Counted from the first letter of the stretch, positions 51,246-60,025 are shown. The stretch is 64,000 bases of DNA from an uncultured Spartobacteria bacterium (GCA_937901895.1 CALGTD010000098.1:1-64000); one strand, 5' to 3'. Made by a program: numbers and translations. Notes: generated by a model not told the origin, from the sequence alone.

Positions 51246-52769
51246 TCAGGGAGCGGCCTTGTCGAGATTGCTCAAGGCCGGCAGGCCGTAGGCGCGCTGG
51301 AGGTCATCTGCGGTTTCCTCGACCTGTTTCGCGTCGAGGAAAATGACGCCGGGATCGGACTCCAGCTCGATCTTGTGAAACCTGCCGTCCGGTGATTTCA
51401 CAGCCTCGGCAACGTCCTCCAGGCTCTTGATCTCGCGACCGTTGATCTTCTCGACGACGATCGTTGCGAGGCCGTCGTAGCCGACGGTGGTGTCCGCAGG
51501 CAGAACCTGGCTGATGAAGACGATGCGGCCACGGTCGGCGGGAAGTTCGTCCTGAAACTCGTCGAGGTAAACGAGACGCGGCGGCGCGCTGGAACGCCAG
51601 TCGCCGCCCCATTCGCGCAGATAGCTGCGGGAGAGTTCCTGGAGCACGAGTCCACCGAGAATGTAGTAACGCGGTGGTTCGTCGGTGATGGATGGACTGC
51701 TGATGACGGTGGCGGGGTCGCGAGGCTCGAGGGGCAGCGCGAGATCGATCTCATTGCCCTCGCGAAGGACGCGCATCTTCAGGGAGCCTCCGGGGAGGTT
51801 TGCGGTCGAGACAAGGTGGCTGAACGGGATCTTTCCGAGGACGGGATCGTTGTAATAGCCGTCCTCGTCGATGTCGAAATTCTCGACCTGGAGAATGACA
51901 TCGCCCTTCTTCAAGCCGGCTTTCTCTGCGGCTCCTCCGTGGGTAACGGACACGACGTAGACGCCGGATTTTCCGTTCATACCGAGATAGCGGCGGAACT
52001 GGGGATCGCGTGTCGGGGCAAACATCAGCCCCGCGCGGGCGAAGCCCTGATAGGGTTCCTTCGCAACGCGGGCGAGGAAATTCCGGATGACGGCGTCTGG
52101 CACGAGGTCGGCGCTTTGTGAGCGCGTGTCGTAGCGCATGAGCAGGCCGGCCAGACGGTCGCCGAGAAACACGGGGAGTGTGAAGCTGTTGTCCCGATAC
52201 TGCATCGGCACGCTGAGCCGGTAGCTGAGCAGGACGGCTTCATCGCCCGGGTAGGGGGCGACCGTGACCGTGGTCACCACTGCGGGCGTGAGTGCGGCGG
52301 CCCCGGTGTTTTCGAGTTGAATGACATTGAGCCGGCTGCCGACGTGGACTCCCTCGGCGAGGGACACGGGACGCGTGCCGTCGAGGAATTTCGGGTCCTG
52401 CGGGACGAGCAGGGCGAGATTCGACGCGTAGTCGATGTGCACGACATCGGCCGCGACCTTCTCGGAGCTGCCGGCGCGTTCGAGTTCGACGTAGCTGTGG
52501 TTGGCCACCAGTTCGGCGGTGACGAGCACCCGTCCGCCTTCGATGACGACGCCAATGCCGCGGCGCGAATAGGGCGGGCGCTTCGTCCACGGACGCGAGT
52601 GCTGCCATGGCTGGTTCGTGGAATTCACCCGAACCACGGAGTCGGCCACGGGCAGGGACTCCGCGATGGTTTCCGCCGAGGCGGGAACGGGCTCCACGGG
52701 CGGGGCGTCCTGCGCGAAGAGAGCGGCCGCGGGAAACGCGACGAGAGCGGCGAGGAGATGGCGTGTCAT
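51246..52769 (-). CDS. HtrA-like pseudoprotease with a PDZ domain
   Basis: 507 residues, same layout as the upstream neighbour, but the catalytic triad is broken. Aligned to the neighbour's H76, D107 and S186, this protein has E86 (VTAELVANH), N117 (YASNLALL) and a kept Ser, S195, in RDNSFTLPV. The oxyanion-hole Gly of GNSGGP is Asp193 here, and an extra residue is inserted. A signal peptide (about 1-19) and a PDZ domain (about 260-360: VTHGGAAEKAGLKKGDVIL) are present. It is likely periplasmic and non-proteolytic, perhaps a regulator, decoy or scaffold for its partner. The ATG overlaps the upstream stop (ATGA). Confidence 0.8.
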   Translation of the reverse strand: MTRHLLAALVAFPAAALFAQDAPPVEPVPASAETIAESLPVADSVVRVNSTNQPWQHSRPWTKRPPYSRRGIGVVIEGGRVLVTAELVANHSYVELERAGSSEKVAADVVHIDYASNLALLVPQDPKFLDGTRPVSLAEGVHVGSRLNVIQLENTGAAALTPAVVTTVTVAPYPGDEAVLLSYRLSVPMQYRDNSFTLPVFLGDRLAGLLMRYDTRSQSADLVPDAVIRNFLARVAKEPYQGFARAGLMFAPTRDPQFRRYLGMNGKSGVYVVSVTHGGAAEKAGLKKGDVILQVENFDIDEDGYYNDPVLGKIPFSHLVSTANLPGGSLKMRVLREGNEIDLALPLEPRDPATVISSPSITDEPPRYYILGGLVLQELSRSYLREWGGDWRSSAPPRLVYLDEFQDELPADRGRIVFISQVLPADTTVGYDGLATIVVEKINGREIKSLEDVAEAVKSPDGRFHKIELESDPGVIFLDAKQVEETADDLQRAYGLPALSNLDKAAP

Positions 52770-54235
52770 TGCTCGAGATTGGATTCCTTCGTCACGCCGT
52801 AGCGGGTGCGAATGCGATCGCGTGCGGCGGCAACGGCGCCGGCCTCGAGAACGAGCGGACGGCTGGCGCCGAGAAACTCGATCACGTAATACTCGGCGGG
52901 CTTTTCGAAGGCCGCGGCAACGTCGTTGAGGTTGCGCATTTTTTCGCCGTTGATCGTGTCGACGATCGCCTGCCGGAACTCGGTGGCGTAGGTGTTGACC
53001 GGGTCGGACAGGATGTTGCTGAGAATGACCAGTTCGGGGCGCTCCTTGTAAACGGCGTCGGCGATGAAGTGGTCGAAGTAGTAGTTCGTCCGGAAGTTGA
53101 AGATCCGGGTTGAGGAGCGGAAGTTCTGATCGAGCGGCTGGAAAAGGAGGCCGCCGAACAATACGAACCGCGGCTGCACGTCGTAGGAAAAGGCGTAGAG
53201 ATTGAAGGGGAAGGGCTCGCTGAGCGGGATCGTGAGCTTCAGCGGCTTGCCGTCGCGAATCACGTCGAGATCCACGCTGTCGCCCTTGAGTTTGCGTTCC
53301 ACCAGCTCGGCCATCTCGACGTAACTGTCGTCGAGTTCCACGGAGCCGTCGCTCGCGACGGGGTGACCGTCGATGGCCACGATGACGTCTCCGCGTTGCA
53401 CGATGCCATCGGAGGCTCCCCGCCCGAACACGTCGCCGACCATCACGCCGATGCCGTCGTCCTCGAGGCCGAGCGCGGCGCGGGCGGCCTTGTTGTAGAG
53501 AGGGAAGTAGGAAAGGGCGAGATCGACGTAGTGGTCGTATTTGCCGTCCTCGATGTCGGCGAGGAAGCGTTCGATCACCGGGGTGGGGATCATATAGCCG
53601 GTGTTCTGCGCGACATCGCCGCTGTATCCCTGGAAGGCAACGCCAACGACCTTGCCGTCCTGCATCACGGGGCCGCCGCTGTTTCCCGGGTTGATCGCGG
53701 CGTCGATCTGGATGACGAGATGCATGTCGGCGCCGGAGTGGCTGTATTCCTGGAAGTCGATGCGCGAGACGATGCCCCGGGTGACGGAGGGGCGGTCGCC
53801 GCCGATCGGGTAGCCGTAGGCCATGACCGTGGACTCAATCTCGGGGATTCCGCCGATTTCCAGCGGGGTCATGCGGTCGAAGAACTTCGGATCAGCGGGC
53901 TCGAGGATCGCGAGGTCGCAGTCGTGGGCGACGTGTTTGACGGTTGCCGGGTAGCGGTTCGGATCGCCGTAGCGCGTGATCCAGATCATGCGCGCGTTGC
54001 TGACGACGTGGGCGTTCGTCATGATGCGGTTGCCCTTGATGACGAATCCCGCGCCGACTCCCCGGCCGATGGAGCCCGTGTTCCATGGCACGTTGTAGTC
54101 CGGATCCTGGGAGACGGTCTCGATGCGGACGAGGCTGCGGCGAAGAATATCCTGCGTGGCCGGCGGGGCTGCGACTGCCTGGGTGCAGAAGACAACGGAT
54201 GCGACGATGGCGCAAAGAATCCCGGAATGTGTCAT
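52766..54235 (-). CDS. HtrA/DegP-type serine protease with PDZ domain
   Basis: 489 residues. A signal peptide (about 1-23) is followed by a trypsin-like domain (about 30-240) with an intact triad: H76 in MTNAHVV, D107 in HDCDLAIL and S186 in NPGNSGGPV. A PDZ domain spans about 265-370 (GRGASDGIVQRGDVIVAIDG), and a second C-terminal beta-rich region runs to 489. The ATG at 54235 begins the signal peptide; an ATG ten codons earlier exists. It is the periplasmic quality-control type of protease. Its stop overlaps the start of its broken paralogue, so the two are made together. Confidence 0.87.
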   Translation of the reverse strand: MTHSGILCAIVASVVFCTQAVAAPPATQDILRRSLVRIETVSQDPDYNVPWNTGSIGRGVGAGFVIKGNRIMTNAHVVSNARMIWITRYGDPNRYPATVKHVAHDCDLAILEPADPKFFDRMTPLEIGGIPEIESTVMAYGYPIGGDRPSVTRGIVSRIDFQEYSHSGADMHLVIQIDAAINPGNSGGPVMQDGKVVGVAFQGYSGDVAQNTGYMIPTPVIERFLADIEDGKYDHYVDLALSYFPLYNKAARAALGLEDDGIGVMVGDVFGRGASDGIVQRGDVIVAIDGHPVASDGSVELDDSYVEMAELVERKLKGDSVDLDVIRDGKPLKLTIPLSEPFPFNLYAFSYDVQPRFVLFGGLLFQPLDQNFRSSTRIFNFRTNYYFDHFIADAVYKERPELVILSNILSDPVNTYATEFRQAIVDTINGEKMRNLNDVAAAFEKPAEYYVIEFLGASRPLVLEAGAVAAARDRIRTRYGVTKESNLEQ

Positions 54236-54284
54236 GCGGTGTGTAAAGGTTCGGCCGCCGTTCACTCGGGAAACCAGCGGATGC

Positions 54285-55040
54285 TTACAGCGATTCCAGA
54301 TCGCCGTAACGATTCACCCGGAAGCTGTTGCTCGATTTGTTTTTGCTGGTCGAGGGTTGCTGCCGGGTGTCCGTGCGCTCCAGCTTGGTAACAGCGGAGC
54401 CCTGGCTCGGAGGGCCGAAGGTGCGCGGATCCTTGAAGGTGTTGATGGCGACCATCGCGCTGCGACCGGCGCCGGGGAGCTTGCGACGGGGATTGATGAA
54501 ATCCGTGGGGGAGTAGTAGTTCGAGAAATCGCCCTTGAAGGCGGTGCGGTTCACTCCGATGAAGAGATTCTTGCGCATCTCGAAGTGGAGATGGGCGGGA
54601 TACATGCCGCGATTTGTGCCGATCGTGCCAACAAGCTGTCCGCGCAGGACCTGCTGGTTCTCCTTCACCGTGATCTTGTCGAGATGGCCGTAGAGACTGT
54701 CCACGGTTTTGAGTTCGCCCTTCTCAAGGTAAATGTGTCGGATAATGACCACATTGCCCCAGCCGAGCTTCACATCACGGGCAAAAACGACAATGCCGTG
54801 GGCGACGGAGTAGACCGGGTCACCCAAATCCGTGTTGCCACCGCCGACGCCGTTCCAATCTTCGCCAAGGTGACCGTTGGGACGAAAACCCCGCGCTTTG
54901 TAATATCCCTCGGCGTTCGGTTTTCCGACCGGGAAGTCGAAGCCATCTGCAACGCGGGTGCGGGCGACATCGCCGGTCGGGTTGCCCTGGGCCACCCAGA
55001 TCAGGATGGGGAGGGCGAGCCAGGGCCAGAGTTTACGCAT
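54285..55040 (-). CDS. M23-family peptidase (LytM/NlpD-like)
   Basis: 251 residues. A signal peptide (about 1-18) is followed by an M23 domain (about 45-160). The zinc motifs are HLGEDWNG (HxxxD) and HLHFE (HxH), with YSVAHGIVVFARDVKLG in between. The catalytic residues are present, so it is likely an active cell-wall endopeptidase rather than an EnvC/NlpD activator. The C-terminal tail (about 200-251) is Ser/Arg/Lys-rich and low complexity. ATG 55040 gives the signal peptide; the frame runs further upstream without similarity. It lies 50 bp upstream of the HtrA gene on the same strand. Confidence 0.87.
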   Translation of the reverse strand: MRKLWPWLALPILIWVAQGNPTGDVARTRVADGFDFPVGKPNAEGYYKARGFRPNGHLGEDWNGVGGGNTDLGDPVYSVAHGIVVFARDVKLGWGNVVIIRHIYLEKGELKTVDSLYGHLDKITVKENQQVLRGQLVGTIGTNRGMYPAHLHFEMRKNLFIGVNRTAFKGDFSNYYSPTDFINPRRKLPGAGRSAMVAINTFKDPRTFGPPSQGSAVTKLERTDTRQQPSTSKNKSSNSFRVNRYGDLESL

Positions 55041-55127
55041 CGTGGCGGAGAAAATAGAGGTCAATGACGGGAAGTGCAAGCGTTGCGGCTGCCGCACGAT
55101 CCGATTGCTCTGGAAGGGAAGGGGTCA

Positions 55128-55532
55128 TCAGACGTTCCTTTGGACCTGAATCAATGGCAGCGGGAAGCGGAGGCGGAGCTGTCCGTTGAGGTGCACTTCA
55201 ATATGATAAATCCCGAAATGCTCGAACTTCACGCCGCCGAAGACGTGAACATTTGTGGCGTGGGAATCGAGCTCGCGAAGCTGAAACTCGACGTTGGCCT
55301 CGGCGAGCACATGTTCGTCGTCTCGGCAGGAAAGGATGCGGGATCGCTGGGTGAAGCGGCCCTCGCCACCGCACCAGCGCGTCCAGAGGCACAGCTTGAA
55401 GAAGGCGACCGGAAGTGCGGGAGCCGGAATGGCGGCGACGATGCCGACCAGGGTTTGCTGACCGCTGATTTCGGCGCGGACATCCTCGCAAAGGAGGCAG
55501 GCCTGAAGATCGGGAAGGATGGATTCTGGCAT
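55128..55532 (-). CDS. DUF6941-like small protein
   Basis: 134 residues, cytoplasmic. The pattern PDLQACLLCEDVRAEISG followed by TLVGIV and the central FFKLCLWTRW resembles the DUF6941 family, of unknown function; the assignment is moderate. The rest is beta-rich and ends in a hydrophobic segment with RLRFPLPLIQV. The ATG at 55532 is 7 bp after uppP ends, so it belongs to the minus-strand envelope gene set (uppP, this gene, M23 peptidase). No catalytic residues are evident. Confidence 0.6.
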   Translation of the reverse strand: MPESILPDLQACLLCEDVRAEISGQQTLVGIVAAIPAPALPVAFFKLCLWTRWCGGEGRFTQRSRILSCRDDEHVLAEANVEFQLRELDSHATNVHVFGGVKFEHFGIYHIEVHLNGQLRLRFPLPLIQVQRNV

Positions 55533-55539
55533 GGGACCG

Positions 55540-56400
55540 TCAGGGGGCGGGCGGAGCCGCGGAAAAGACTCCGGCAAGGATAAGTGCGACGACGACGATG
55601 GCGAGCGCGATCCGGTAGAATCCGAAGATCGCCAGCCCGCGGCGTTGCAGATAGCTGACCATCCATTTCACGGCGATGACCGCACTGATCCATGCGGCGA
55701 CGAGTCCGATGATCAACGAAACGGGACCGTAGGCCTCGAGCATTTGCTGGCCGTGTTTCAACCCGTCGTAGGCGGTGGCGGCGCTCAGGGTGACAACCCC
55801 GAGCAGGAAGCTGAACTCCACGGCCGCCGGGAGACCGAGTCCGACGAGCAGACCCCCGACGATCGTGACCAGACTGCGGCTCACCCCGGGCCACATCGCG
55901 ATGCACTGAATGAACCCAATGATCACCGCGGAGCGAATGGTGAGATTGTCGATGCCCAGCGGCTTTCGGAAAACGACGGCCTTGCTCTTGCGGTAAAGGA
56001 TCACGGCCAGGATGGCCACGCCGCCGACGAACCATGCGCCTACGATGGGCCAGAGGCCGAATTCCTCACCACCGAACAGGAACTGCTTGATGGGTTTCTC
56101 GAGCAGAAGTCCGACGACCGCTGCGGGCAGGAAGGCGGCGATGATCCGGATGGCGAGTTGAAGTCCGGCGGGATCCTGACCGACCACACCCCGCGTCATT
56201 TGCCAGACACGGTTTCGGTAAAGGCCAAGCACGGCGAGGATTGCCCCCACCTGAATGCAAATCGCAAATGCGTCCGAGGCTTCGTCGGATGGAATGCCCA
56301 TCAAACGCTGGGCGAGTAAAAGGTGCCCCGTCGAGCTGACGGGCAGATATTCAGTGAGACCCTCGACAATGCCGAGGATGAGGGCTTGCCACCACTCCAT
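55540..56400 (-). CDS. uppP: undecaprenyl-diphosphatase
   Basis: 286 residues, eight membrane helices, of the UppP (BacA) family. GIVEGLTEYLPVSSTGH is the N-terminal catalytic block with the essential Glu residues, and AMWPGVSRSLVTIVGG carries the second motif (PGxSRSxxT). It dephosphorylates undecaprenyl diphosphate to recycle the lipid carrier for peptidoglycan and LPS, at the outer face of the inner membrane. Its neighbours are a small DUF6941-like gene 7 bp downstream and glnB upstream. It fits the envelope theme of the region. Confidence 0.93.
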   Translation of the reverse strand: MEWWQALILGIVEGLTEYLPVSSTGHLLLAQRLMGIPSDEASDAFAICIQVGAILAVLGLYRNRVWQMTRGVVGQDPAGLQLAIRIIAAFLPAAVVGLLLEKPIKQFLFGGEEFGLWPIVGAWFVGGVAILAVILYRKSKAVVFRKPLGIDNLTIRSAVIIGFIQCIAMWPGVSRSLVTIVGGLLVGLGLPAAVEFSFLLGVVTLSAATAYDGLKHGQQMLEAYGPVSLIIGLVAAWISAVIAVKWMVSYLQRRGLAIFGFYRIALAIVVVALILAGVFSAAPPAP

Positions 56401-56424
56401 GAGACTTCGAGGTGATGAGGCTGC

Positions 56425-56443
56425 GCACCGGGCGACCCGGTGC
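56425..56443 (-). terminator. 8-bp hairpin after glnB
   Basis: GCACCGGG (56425-56432) and CCCGGTGC (56436-56443) form a perfect stem with a 3-nt loop, between glnB (ends 56472) and uppP (starts 56400). No U-run follows, so it could terminate weakly or regulate read-through from glnB into uppP. Confidence 0.4.
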
Positions 56444-56471
56444 CGGGACCGCGGAGGCGCGAGGGAGTTTC

Positions 56472-56810
56472 CTAGATGGCGTTTTCGTCGGTTTCCTCAG
56501 TGCGGATACGAACCGCACTTTCGACCGGGAGGACGAAAATCTTGCCGTCACCGATCTTGCCGGTCTTCGCGGAGGAGGAAATTGCCGCGACCGCCTTTTC
56601 CACAGCGCTGTCCGAAACGACAATCTCGAATTTTACTTTCGGCAGAAAATCGACCGTGTATTCGCTGCCGCGATAGATTTCCGTGTGACCCTTCTGGCGA
56701 CCGAATCCCTTGACCTCGCTGACCGTCATCCCTTCGATGCCGACCTCAGCCAAAGCCTCCTTCACATCCTCCATTTTGAACGGCTTGATGATCGCCTCTA
56801 TTTTTTTCAT
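56472..56810 (-). CDS. glnB: nitrogen regulatory protein PII
   Basis: 112 residues, the standard PII length. The T-loop contains Tyr51 (GHTEIYRGSEYTVDFLP), the usual uridylylation site, and the B-loop region reads TGKIGDGKIFVLPVE. It binds ATP/ADP and 2-oxoglutarate and signals nitrogen status. GlnB and GlnK cannot be told apart from the sequence alone. No amtB or glnA is next to it; its neighbour is uppP, which is unusual. The start ATG at 56810 has no Shine-Dalgarno sequence. Confidence 0.94.
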   Translation of the reverse strand: MKKIEAIIKPFKMEDVKEALAEVGIEGMTVSEVKGFGRQKGHTEIYRGSEYTVDFLPKVKFEIVVSDSAVEKAVAAISSSAKTGKIGDGKIFVLPVESAVRIRTEETDENAI

Positions 56811-56900
56811 GTTGCCAGTTGGTTATCGGAAAGGCTCCGCAGAGGCAAGCGGACATCGCCGGCACCGTTGATTGAAGTCGTTCCCTAGATCCCCCGAGTC

Positions 56901-57440
56901 GTGAAACCCCATCAGTGGCGGCGGTCCTCCGTCGGCAAGTATCTTCGTCATCTCCCGCGGGTGAAACACCTGCGCGGATCGTGGCTGCACCGCACGTTCG
57001 GGGACCGGTTGCTCGACCCGCATCTCTGGCATTTTGACCGTGAAGGTGTGGCGATGGGCCTCGCGGTGGGCGGATTTTTTTCCCAAATTCCGATGCCGTT
57101 GCAGTCTCTGCCGTCCGTGCTCATCGCGATGATGCTGCGCGCAAACCTGCCGGTGGCGATCGCGGGCTGCTGGATCTCGAATCCAGTGACGATGGCGCCG
57201 TTCATCTATCTGCAGTTCAAGATCGGATCCATCCTGCTCGGGAAGCCGATGATCGCATGGCCCTACGACGGAGGATTGGTGGAGCTTCTAAAGACCGCGC
57301 CGGTGCAATTGATCGTCGGGGGCACGGTGATGGGCGCGGGAGTCGCTGCCGCCTGCCATTTTCTCGGCGGCATGCTCTACGACTTTGTGGTGCGGAGGAT
57401 TTCCGCCCATCAGGCCCGGCGGAAGACGGAAAAGGACTAG
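56901..57440 (+). CDS. DUF2062 membrane protein
   Basis: 179 residues. The central region has DUF2062 features: FDREGVAMGLAVGGFFSQIP, ISNPVTMAPFIYLQFKIG, and helices near 50-75, 78-105 and 132-160. These proteins are small membrane proteins, sometimes near acyl or glycan biosynthesis genes; their job is unknown. The start is GTG 56901, where the frame begins to look coding. The stop codon shares CTAG with the convergent GH76-like gene. It lies 90 bp from glnB, divergent. Confidence 0.8.
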   Translation: MKPHQWRRSSVGKYLRHLPRVKHLRGSWLHRTFGDRLLDPHLWHFDREGVAMGLAVGGFFSQIPMPLQSLPSVLIAMMLRANLPVAIAGCWISNPVTMAPFIYLQFKIGSILLGKPMIAWPYDGGLVELLKTAPVQLIVGGTVMGAGVAAACHFLGGMLYDFVVRRISAHQARRKTEKD

Positions 57441-59101
57441 GGGCCCTTGCGCTCGACGAGGGCGTGGAATTTCCGGCCCGCGTCGGTTTCCATGTCCGCC
57501 ATCAGCCACAGCGCGCGCGCGATGGAGGCCGTGTCGAGCAGGTTGTCGGGCGGGTCGTTTTTCCAGCGCTCGTAAAGGGCGTCGGCGTTCCGGCGGGCGC
57601 GCTCGAAGTAGTGGCGGTCCTTCGTCTGTCGGTAGAGTTCGAGATCGGCCTCGAGCATGAGGTGCGAGAACCTCGGGGGATCGCGATAGACCTTCGTTTC
57701 CCTGCCGAGCAGGCTGTCGGCGGCCTTGCCGATGCGTTCGGCTTCGCGCAGGTAGTTTCGATTGCCGGTCGCGCGGTAGAGGCCGAGGTGGGCGCGAAGC
57801 ATGAGGCCGGCGTTGTAGGTAAGCTGGGCGTGGTTCTTTTCCTTGGTCTCGACGTTGATTGCGTCGGCGTAGAGGCCGTTGTCCGCCTGAAGGGTTTTGT
57901 TGGTCCACTCGACGATGCGGCGGGCCCAGTCGACCCACTTTTCCTTCTTCGATCCGGTCTCGAACTGCGCCAGTGCAAGTGCGCCGACGGCGGTGGGACC
58001 GTTCGCGCAGGTGTTCTTGCCATTGCCCTTGTGCTGCTCGTGCCACCAGATGCCGCCACCAAGCACGTCATCCCATCCGCTCAACGTGAAGAGGAGGGTC
58101 TCCTCGGCGCGCTTCTTGAAACGCGTCTGGTTCGTCATCGCGTAGGCTTCCATGAACGTGATGACCATCCATGCGTTGTCGTCGTAGTATTTGTCGTTTC
58201 CTCCGCCGCCGGTCTTCGCGGGCTCGTAGCCGGGGATCTTCACCTTCGAATCCCAATACGCATCCATTGATTCGAAGAACTTCAGCATCACGTTGCGGTA
58301 TTTTGCCGGATCGTGTCGCGCGGCGCCGGCGACCGCCGAGAACGCAACACCGTTGCCCCACATCATGTCGTGGTCCTTCGAGTCCGGCTTTGCGTAGTAG
58401 AGCCCGGCCGTGCGGTCCCAATAGCGGTCCTGAATGTCCGCCATCACCTCGCGCGCCATTTCGAGATAGCGGCCTTTTTCCGGTGCGGGTTCAGGCGTCG
58501 GAGCCGGTGTTGCAGCGACCCGTGGAGCGGTCGGCTGGGTGGGCGTGGGAGCGGGGCTTGAAGCCCTGGCTTCGCCCTGCTTTCTCGCGCGTTCCACGAG
58601 GTCCGTCGAGGCTGCCGGGATCCGGGTCCGGGAACCCTGGAATACGATTTCCACCTCCTCGCCGGTGACCGCGGCGAGGGGGAATGTTGCTCCGGGTGCA
58701 TGGCTCGCTTCACCGATGGTCTGCCCATCCGCGACGATCGGCAGTTTCACCGCCGACGTGAGTGTGATCTCGCGAGGCCACAGGGCCCGGTTTGTGGAGA
58801 TGTCGCGAACGGAGAGCTCCGGTTCCGGAGTTGGGGTCGGTTCCGGAGTCGGTGTCGGAGTGGGTTCGGGTGTTGGAGTCGGTGTCGGAGTGGGCTCCGG
58901 TGTCGGTTCCGGAGTGGGAACGGGGGTGGGCGCCGGAGTCGAAGCGGGAGTGGGGGTGGGAGGTGGAGCGAGCGCCTGCTCGATTTCGGCGCGGAACAGC
59001 CATGCGCCCGACGCTGCCAACCCGAGAACGACAACCACCGCCGCAACGATGGGCGTGGCGGATTTTTTCTGGCGCTGCTGGCGGAAACGGGGCTTGCGCA
59101 T
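57437..59101 (-). CDS. membrane-anchored GH76-like protein
   Basis: 554 residues. The N-terminal region has a membrane helix (about 16-38) and no cleavage site, so it is anchored with the catalytic part outside. A Pro/Thr/Glu-rich linker (about 45-95) follows, then a GYF-like or small beta region. The (alpha/alpha)6 catalytic domain spans about 210-550 with YYDDNAWMVITFMEAY and WDDVLGGGIWW. GH76 enzymes are endo-alpha-1,6-mannanases; which acidic pair is catalytic here I cannot decide. It would act on mannan or a related glycan at the surface. The gene converges on DUF2062 with a shared CTAG stop and is divergent from fabI. Confidence 0.75.
   Translation of the reverse strand: MRKPRFRQQRQKKSATPIVAAVVVVLGLAASGAWLFRAEIEQALAPPPTPTPASTPAPTPVPTPEPTPEPTPTPTPTPEPTPTPTPEPTPTPEPELSVRDISTNRALWPREITLTSAVKLPIVADGQTIGEASHAPGATFPLAAVTGEEVEIVFQGSRTRIPAASTDLVERARKQGEARASSPAPTPTQPTAPRVAATPAPTPEPAPEKGRYLEMAREVMADIQDRYWDRTAGLYYAKPDSKDHDMMWGNGVAFSAVAGAARHDPAKYRNVMLKFFESMDAYWDSKVKIPGYEPAKTGGGGNDKYYDDNAWMVITFMEAYAMTNQTRFKKRAEETLLFTLSGWDDVLGGGIWWHEQHKGNGKNTCANGPTAVGALALAQFETGSKKEKWVDWARRIVEWTNKTLQADNGLYADAINVETKEKNHAQLTYNAGLMLRAHLGLYRATGNRNYLREAERIGKAADSLLGRETKVYRDPPRFSHLMLEADLELYRQTKDRHYFERARRNADALYERWKNDPPDNLLDTASIARALWLMADMETDAGRKFHALVERKGP
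58819..58972 (-). repeat. imperfect tandem repeat encoding a PTPEP/PTPT linker
   Basis: Reading the gene on the minus strand, units of Pro-Thr-Pro-Glu-Pro and Pro-Thr-Pro-Thr recur through about 150 bases, with many synonymous variations (GAGTC/GGTTC/GGTGT blocks on the plus strand). It makes an extended spacer between the membrane anchor and the hydrolase domain. Variation between units suggests it is older than the exact repeat at 26793. Confidence 0.75.
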
Positions 59102-59248
59102 TGGGGATCGAAGAAAGCCGAACTCCCATAGGGTGGGACGCGCCGGCGTTCAAGTTACAACCCGGGGCGTGTGCCGAAGTTCCGACGGAATACGGGCGGG
59201 ATTTTGGCGTGACAACCCCGCGCGCGGGGAGGGAAGTTGGGCGCACGT

Positions 59249-60025
59249 ATGAGTGAAGGAATCCTCTCGGGCAAAACCGGCGTCGTATTTGGTGTGGCCA
59301 ACAAGCGCAGCATCGCGTGGGCGATTGCGAAGGCATGGCACAAGGCGGGTGCAAGACTGATCTTCAACTACCAGGGAGAGCGTCTGCGCGAGAACGTTGA
59401 GGAACTCGTCGCCGAGTTTGGTCCCGATACGATTCTTCACCCCTGTGATGTCACCATTGATTCGGACATCGAGAACTTCTTCGCGAAGGTGAAGGAGGTC
59501 ACTCCGAAGCTCGATCTCCTGCTGCACTCCGTGGCGTTCGCGCCGAAGGAGGCGCTCGAGGGCGACTTCCTTTCCACGTCGCGCGAGGCCTTCCGCATTG
59601 CGCACGACGTTTCGGCCTACTCGCTTGTTGCGCTCTCGCGCGCAGCCGCGCCGTTCATGACCGATGGCGGCAGCGTCCTCGCCATGAGCTACTACGGGGC
59701 GGTGAAGGTGGTCCCCCACTACAATGTCATGGGCGTCGCCAAGGCGGCCCTCGAAGCGAGCGCGCGCTATCTCGCCGCGGACCTCGGACCGAAGAAAATC
59801 CGGGTCAACTGTATCAGCGCCGGCCCCGTGCAGACGCTGGCTGCCCGCGGCATTTCGGGCTTCACCACGATGATCAAACACTACGAGGCGCACGCTCCGC
59901 TCGGTCGCAGCTGCACGCCCGACGAACTCGGTCACACCGGGGTGTTTCTCGCGAGCGATGGTGCGTCCGGCATCACCGGACAGGTGATCTACGTCGACGG
60001 CGGTTACGAGATCATGGGAATGTGA
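59249..60025 (+). CDS. fabI: enoyl-acyl carrier protein reductase
   Basis: 258 residues of FabI, the NADH-dependent reductase that completes each round of fatty-acid elongation. The catalytic set fits E. coli FabI with an offset of two: Y148, Y158 and K165, in SYYGAVKVVPHYNVMGVAK. GVANKRSIAWAIA is the nucleotide-binding start. The ATG at 59249 is preferred over a TTG at 59237, since it gives the normal family N-terminus. It is divergent from the GH76-like gene and followed by a hairpin that may end its transcript. Confidence 0.94.
   Translation: MSEGILSGKTGVVFGVANKRSIAWAIAKAWHKAGARLIFNYQGERLRENVEELVAEFGPDTILHPCDVTIDSDIENFFAKVKEVTPKLDLLLHSVAFAPKEALEGDFLSTSREAFRIAHDVSAYSLVALSRAAAPFMTDGGSVLAMSYYGAVKVVPHYNVMGVAKAALEASARYLAADLGPKKIRVNCISAGPVQTLAARGISGFTTMIKHYEAHAPLGRSCTPDELGHTGVFLASDGASGITGQVIYVDGGYEIMGM

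Noticed and set aside
58815..58975. Mobile or satellite DNA repeat
   Set aside because: The repeat is explained by the Pro/Thr/Glu linker of the GH76-like gene and stays in frame.
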